64,000 nucleotides of DNA. It comes from Ethanoligenens harbinense YUAN-3. Lineage in GTDB: Bacteria; Bacillota; Clostridia; Oscillospirales; Ethanoligenentaceae. The notes beneath the pieces were generated by a model. That model was not told where the DNA came from. It was given only the letters and a program-made list of their open reading frames with translations, and did no database searches. Numbering within the stretch: the stretch's first letter is position 1; the number at the start of each line of letters is the position of its first letter. The translations under genes were made by a program, and so were the position numbers. Positions 63,289 through 64,000 of the stretch are shown here, one piece after another. Where the stretch lies: the NCBI RefSeq assembly GCF_000178115.2, contig NC_014828.1:372001-436000 (forward strand). The letters run 5' to 3'.

Positions 63289-64000
63289 TTATGATTTTTT
63301 GCTTCCGGCGCGTGCACGCTGGTTGTGGTCGAGAATGGCCTTGCGGATGCGGATGCTTTTCGGTGTGACCTCAAGCAGTTCGTCCGGCGCAAGGAATTCC
63401 AGCGATTCCTCCAGACTCATGGTGTGGGGCGGCACCAGGCGAAGCGCCTCGTCGCTGCCGGAGGAGCGCATGTTGGAAACGTGCTTGCGTTTGCAGACGT
63501 TGACGACCAGATCTTCGCTCTTGGGCGAATAGCCAACGACCATGCCCGCGTAAACCGGCGTGGCCGGGCCGATGAACAGCGTGCCGCGCTCCTGCGCGTT
63601 ATACAGACCGTAGGTGATGGATTCACCGGTCTCGAACGCGACGAGGGAGCCGTAGTTGCGGCCCGGAATCTCGCCCTTATAGGGCTCGTAGCCATAGAAC
63701 ACCGAGTTGAGAATGCCCTCACCCTTGGTATCGGTGAGAAACTCGCTGCGGTAGCCGAACAGACCGCGCGAAGGAATCAGGAATTCCACGCGCATGCGGT
63801 TGCCCATCGGCTCCATGTGCTGAAGTTCGCCTTTGCGCACGCCCATTTTTTCCATGACCGAGCCGAGCGCATTCTCAGGCACGTCAATGACCAGCTCCTC
63901 AATCGGCTCCAGTTTCTGGCCCTCTTCTTCTTTAAAAAGAACCTGCGGCGTGCTCACCTGAAACTCATACCCCTCGCGGCGCATGGTCTCAATGAGAATG
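63289..64000 (-). CDS. typA: TypA/BipA ribosome-associated GTPase, C-terminal part (5' end outside window)
   Basis: The last 236 or so residues of a translational GTPase of about 610 aa; the start lies beyond position 64000. The visible part includes IETMRREGYEFQVSTPQVLF, the EF-G domain-V-like region VPENALGSVMEKMGVRKGEL and the TypA-specific C-terminal domain LFIGPATPVYAGMVVGYSPK, NVCKRKHVSNMRSSGSDEAL and EFLAPDELLEVTPKSIRIRK. TypA aids 50S assembly and growth at low temperature or under stress. A terminator follows. Confidence 0.96.
   Translation of the reverse strand, partial: ILIETMRREGYEFQVSTPQVLFKEEEGQKLEPIEELVIDVPENALGSVMEKMGVRKGELQHMEPMGNRMRVEFLIPSRGLFGYRSEFLTDTKGEGILNSVFYGYEPYKGEIPGRNYGSLVAFETGESITYGLYNAQERGTLFIGPATPVYAGMVVGYSPKSEDLVVNVCKRKHVSNMRSSGSDEALRLVPPHTMSLEESLEFLAPDELLEVTPKSIRIRKAILDHNQRARAGSKKS

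Overview
The window reads as a chromosomal segment of a GC-rich, endospore-forming Clostridia-type Firmicute (Oscillospirales-like; I claim no genus). The evidence is the yabP-yabQ-divIC-yabR block, a CIRCE/HrcA-controlled groESL operon, long-form HPF, zinc-type S14 and S4, an archaeal-type ProS, type I glutamine synthetase followed by an ANTAR protein, strong AGGAGG ribosome binding sites and frequent TTG/GTG starts. I saw no tRNA, rRNA, CRISPR array, IS element or prophage.

Layout. 1-7446: end of a probable recJ, then a (p)ppGpp synthetase/hydrolase, a DUF1015 protein, D-aminoacyl-tRNA deacylase, a metallo-beta-lactamase-fold hydrolase, HemZ and a P-loop nucleoside-kinase-like protein, tightly packed or overlapping. 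7633-13372: zinc-ribbon protein, purine nucleoside phosphorylase, MazG, HU, RqcP, an unrecognised membrane protein, then the sporulation/division block yabP, yabQ, divIC and yabR; a close match to a mother-cell sigma-E promoter precedes yabP. 13713-21254: thioredoxin reductase, amidohydrolase, a frameshifted GNAT acetyltransferase, a membrane protein with an RraB-like C-terminus, HPF, a lipoprotein on the minus strand and a THUMP RNA methyltransferase. 21336-26059: groESL, proS, a YjbR-like protein and a DUF1453-like membrane protein.

26285-42185 is the fused S10-spc-alpha ribosomal superoperon (rpsJ to rplQ, including secY, adk, map, a KOW protein, infA, rpsD and rpoA), all on the plus strand. 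One strong extended -10 promoter precedes it, with a long leader carrying an attenuator-like terminator. 42275-45779 holds a tiny basic ORF, a flavin-reductase-like protein and MTA/SAH nucleosidase (minus), and divergently glnA plus the ANTAR regulator. 45839-54740: a GT39-type membrane glycosyltransferase with a Gly/Asn repeat loop, an ABC-2 exporter (ATPase plus two permeases), a MalT-like LuxR regulator whose HTH is frameshifted, and a DUF2974 lipase-like protein. 55044-64000, all minus strand: transglutaminase, DUF58 and MoxR genes, an orphan solute-binding lipoprotein, a radical SAM protein with a ChrB-like protein behind a consensus promoter with paired operators, and the C-terminal part of TypA.

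Most of the window is conserved housekeeping. The least explained units are the ChrB-like/radical SAM operon (61038-63114), the S10 leader, the RraB-membrane fusion, the repeat-bearing GT39 protein, and the glnA-ANTAR pair with its intercistronic hairpin. All functional calls rest on motif and context reading only; no database search was run.
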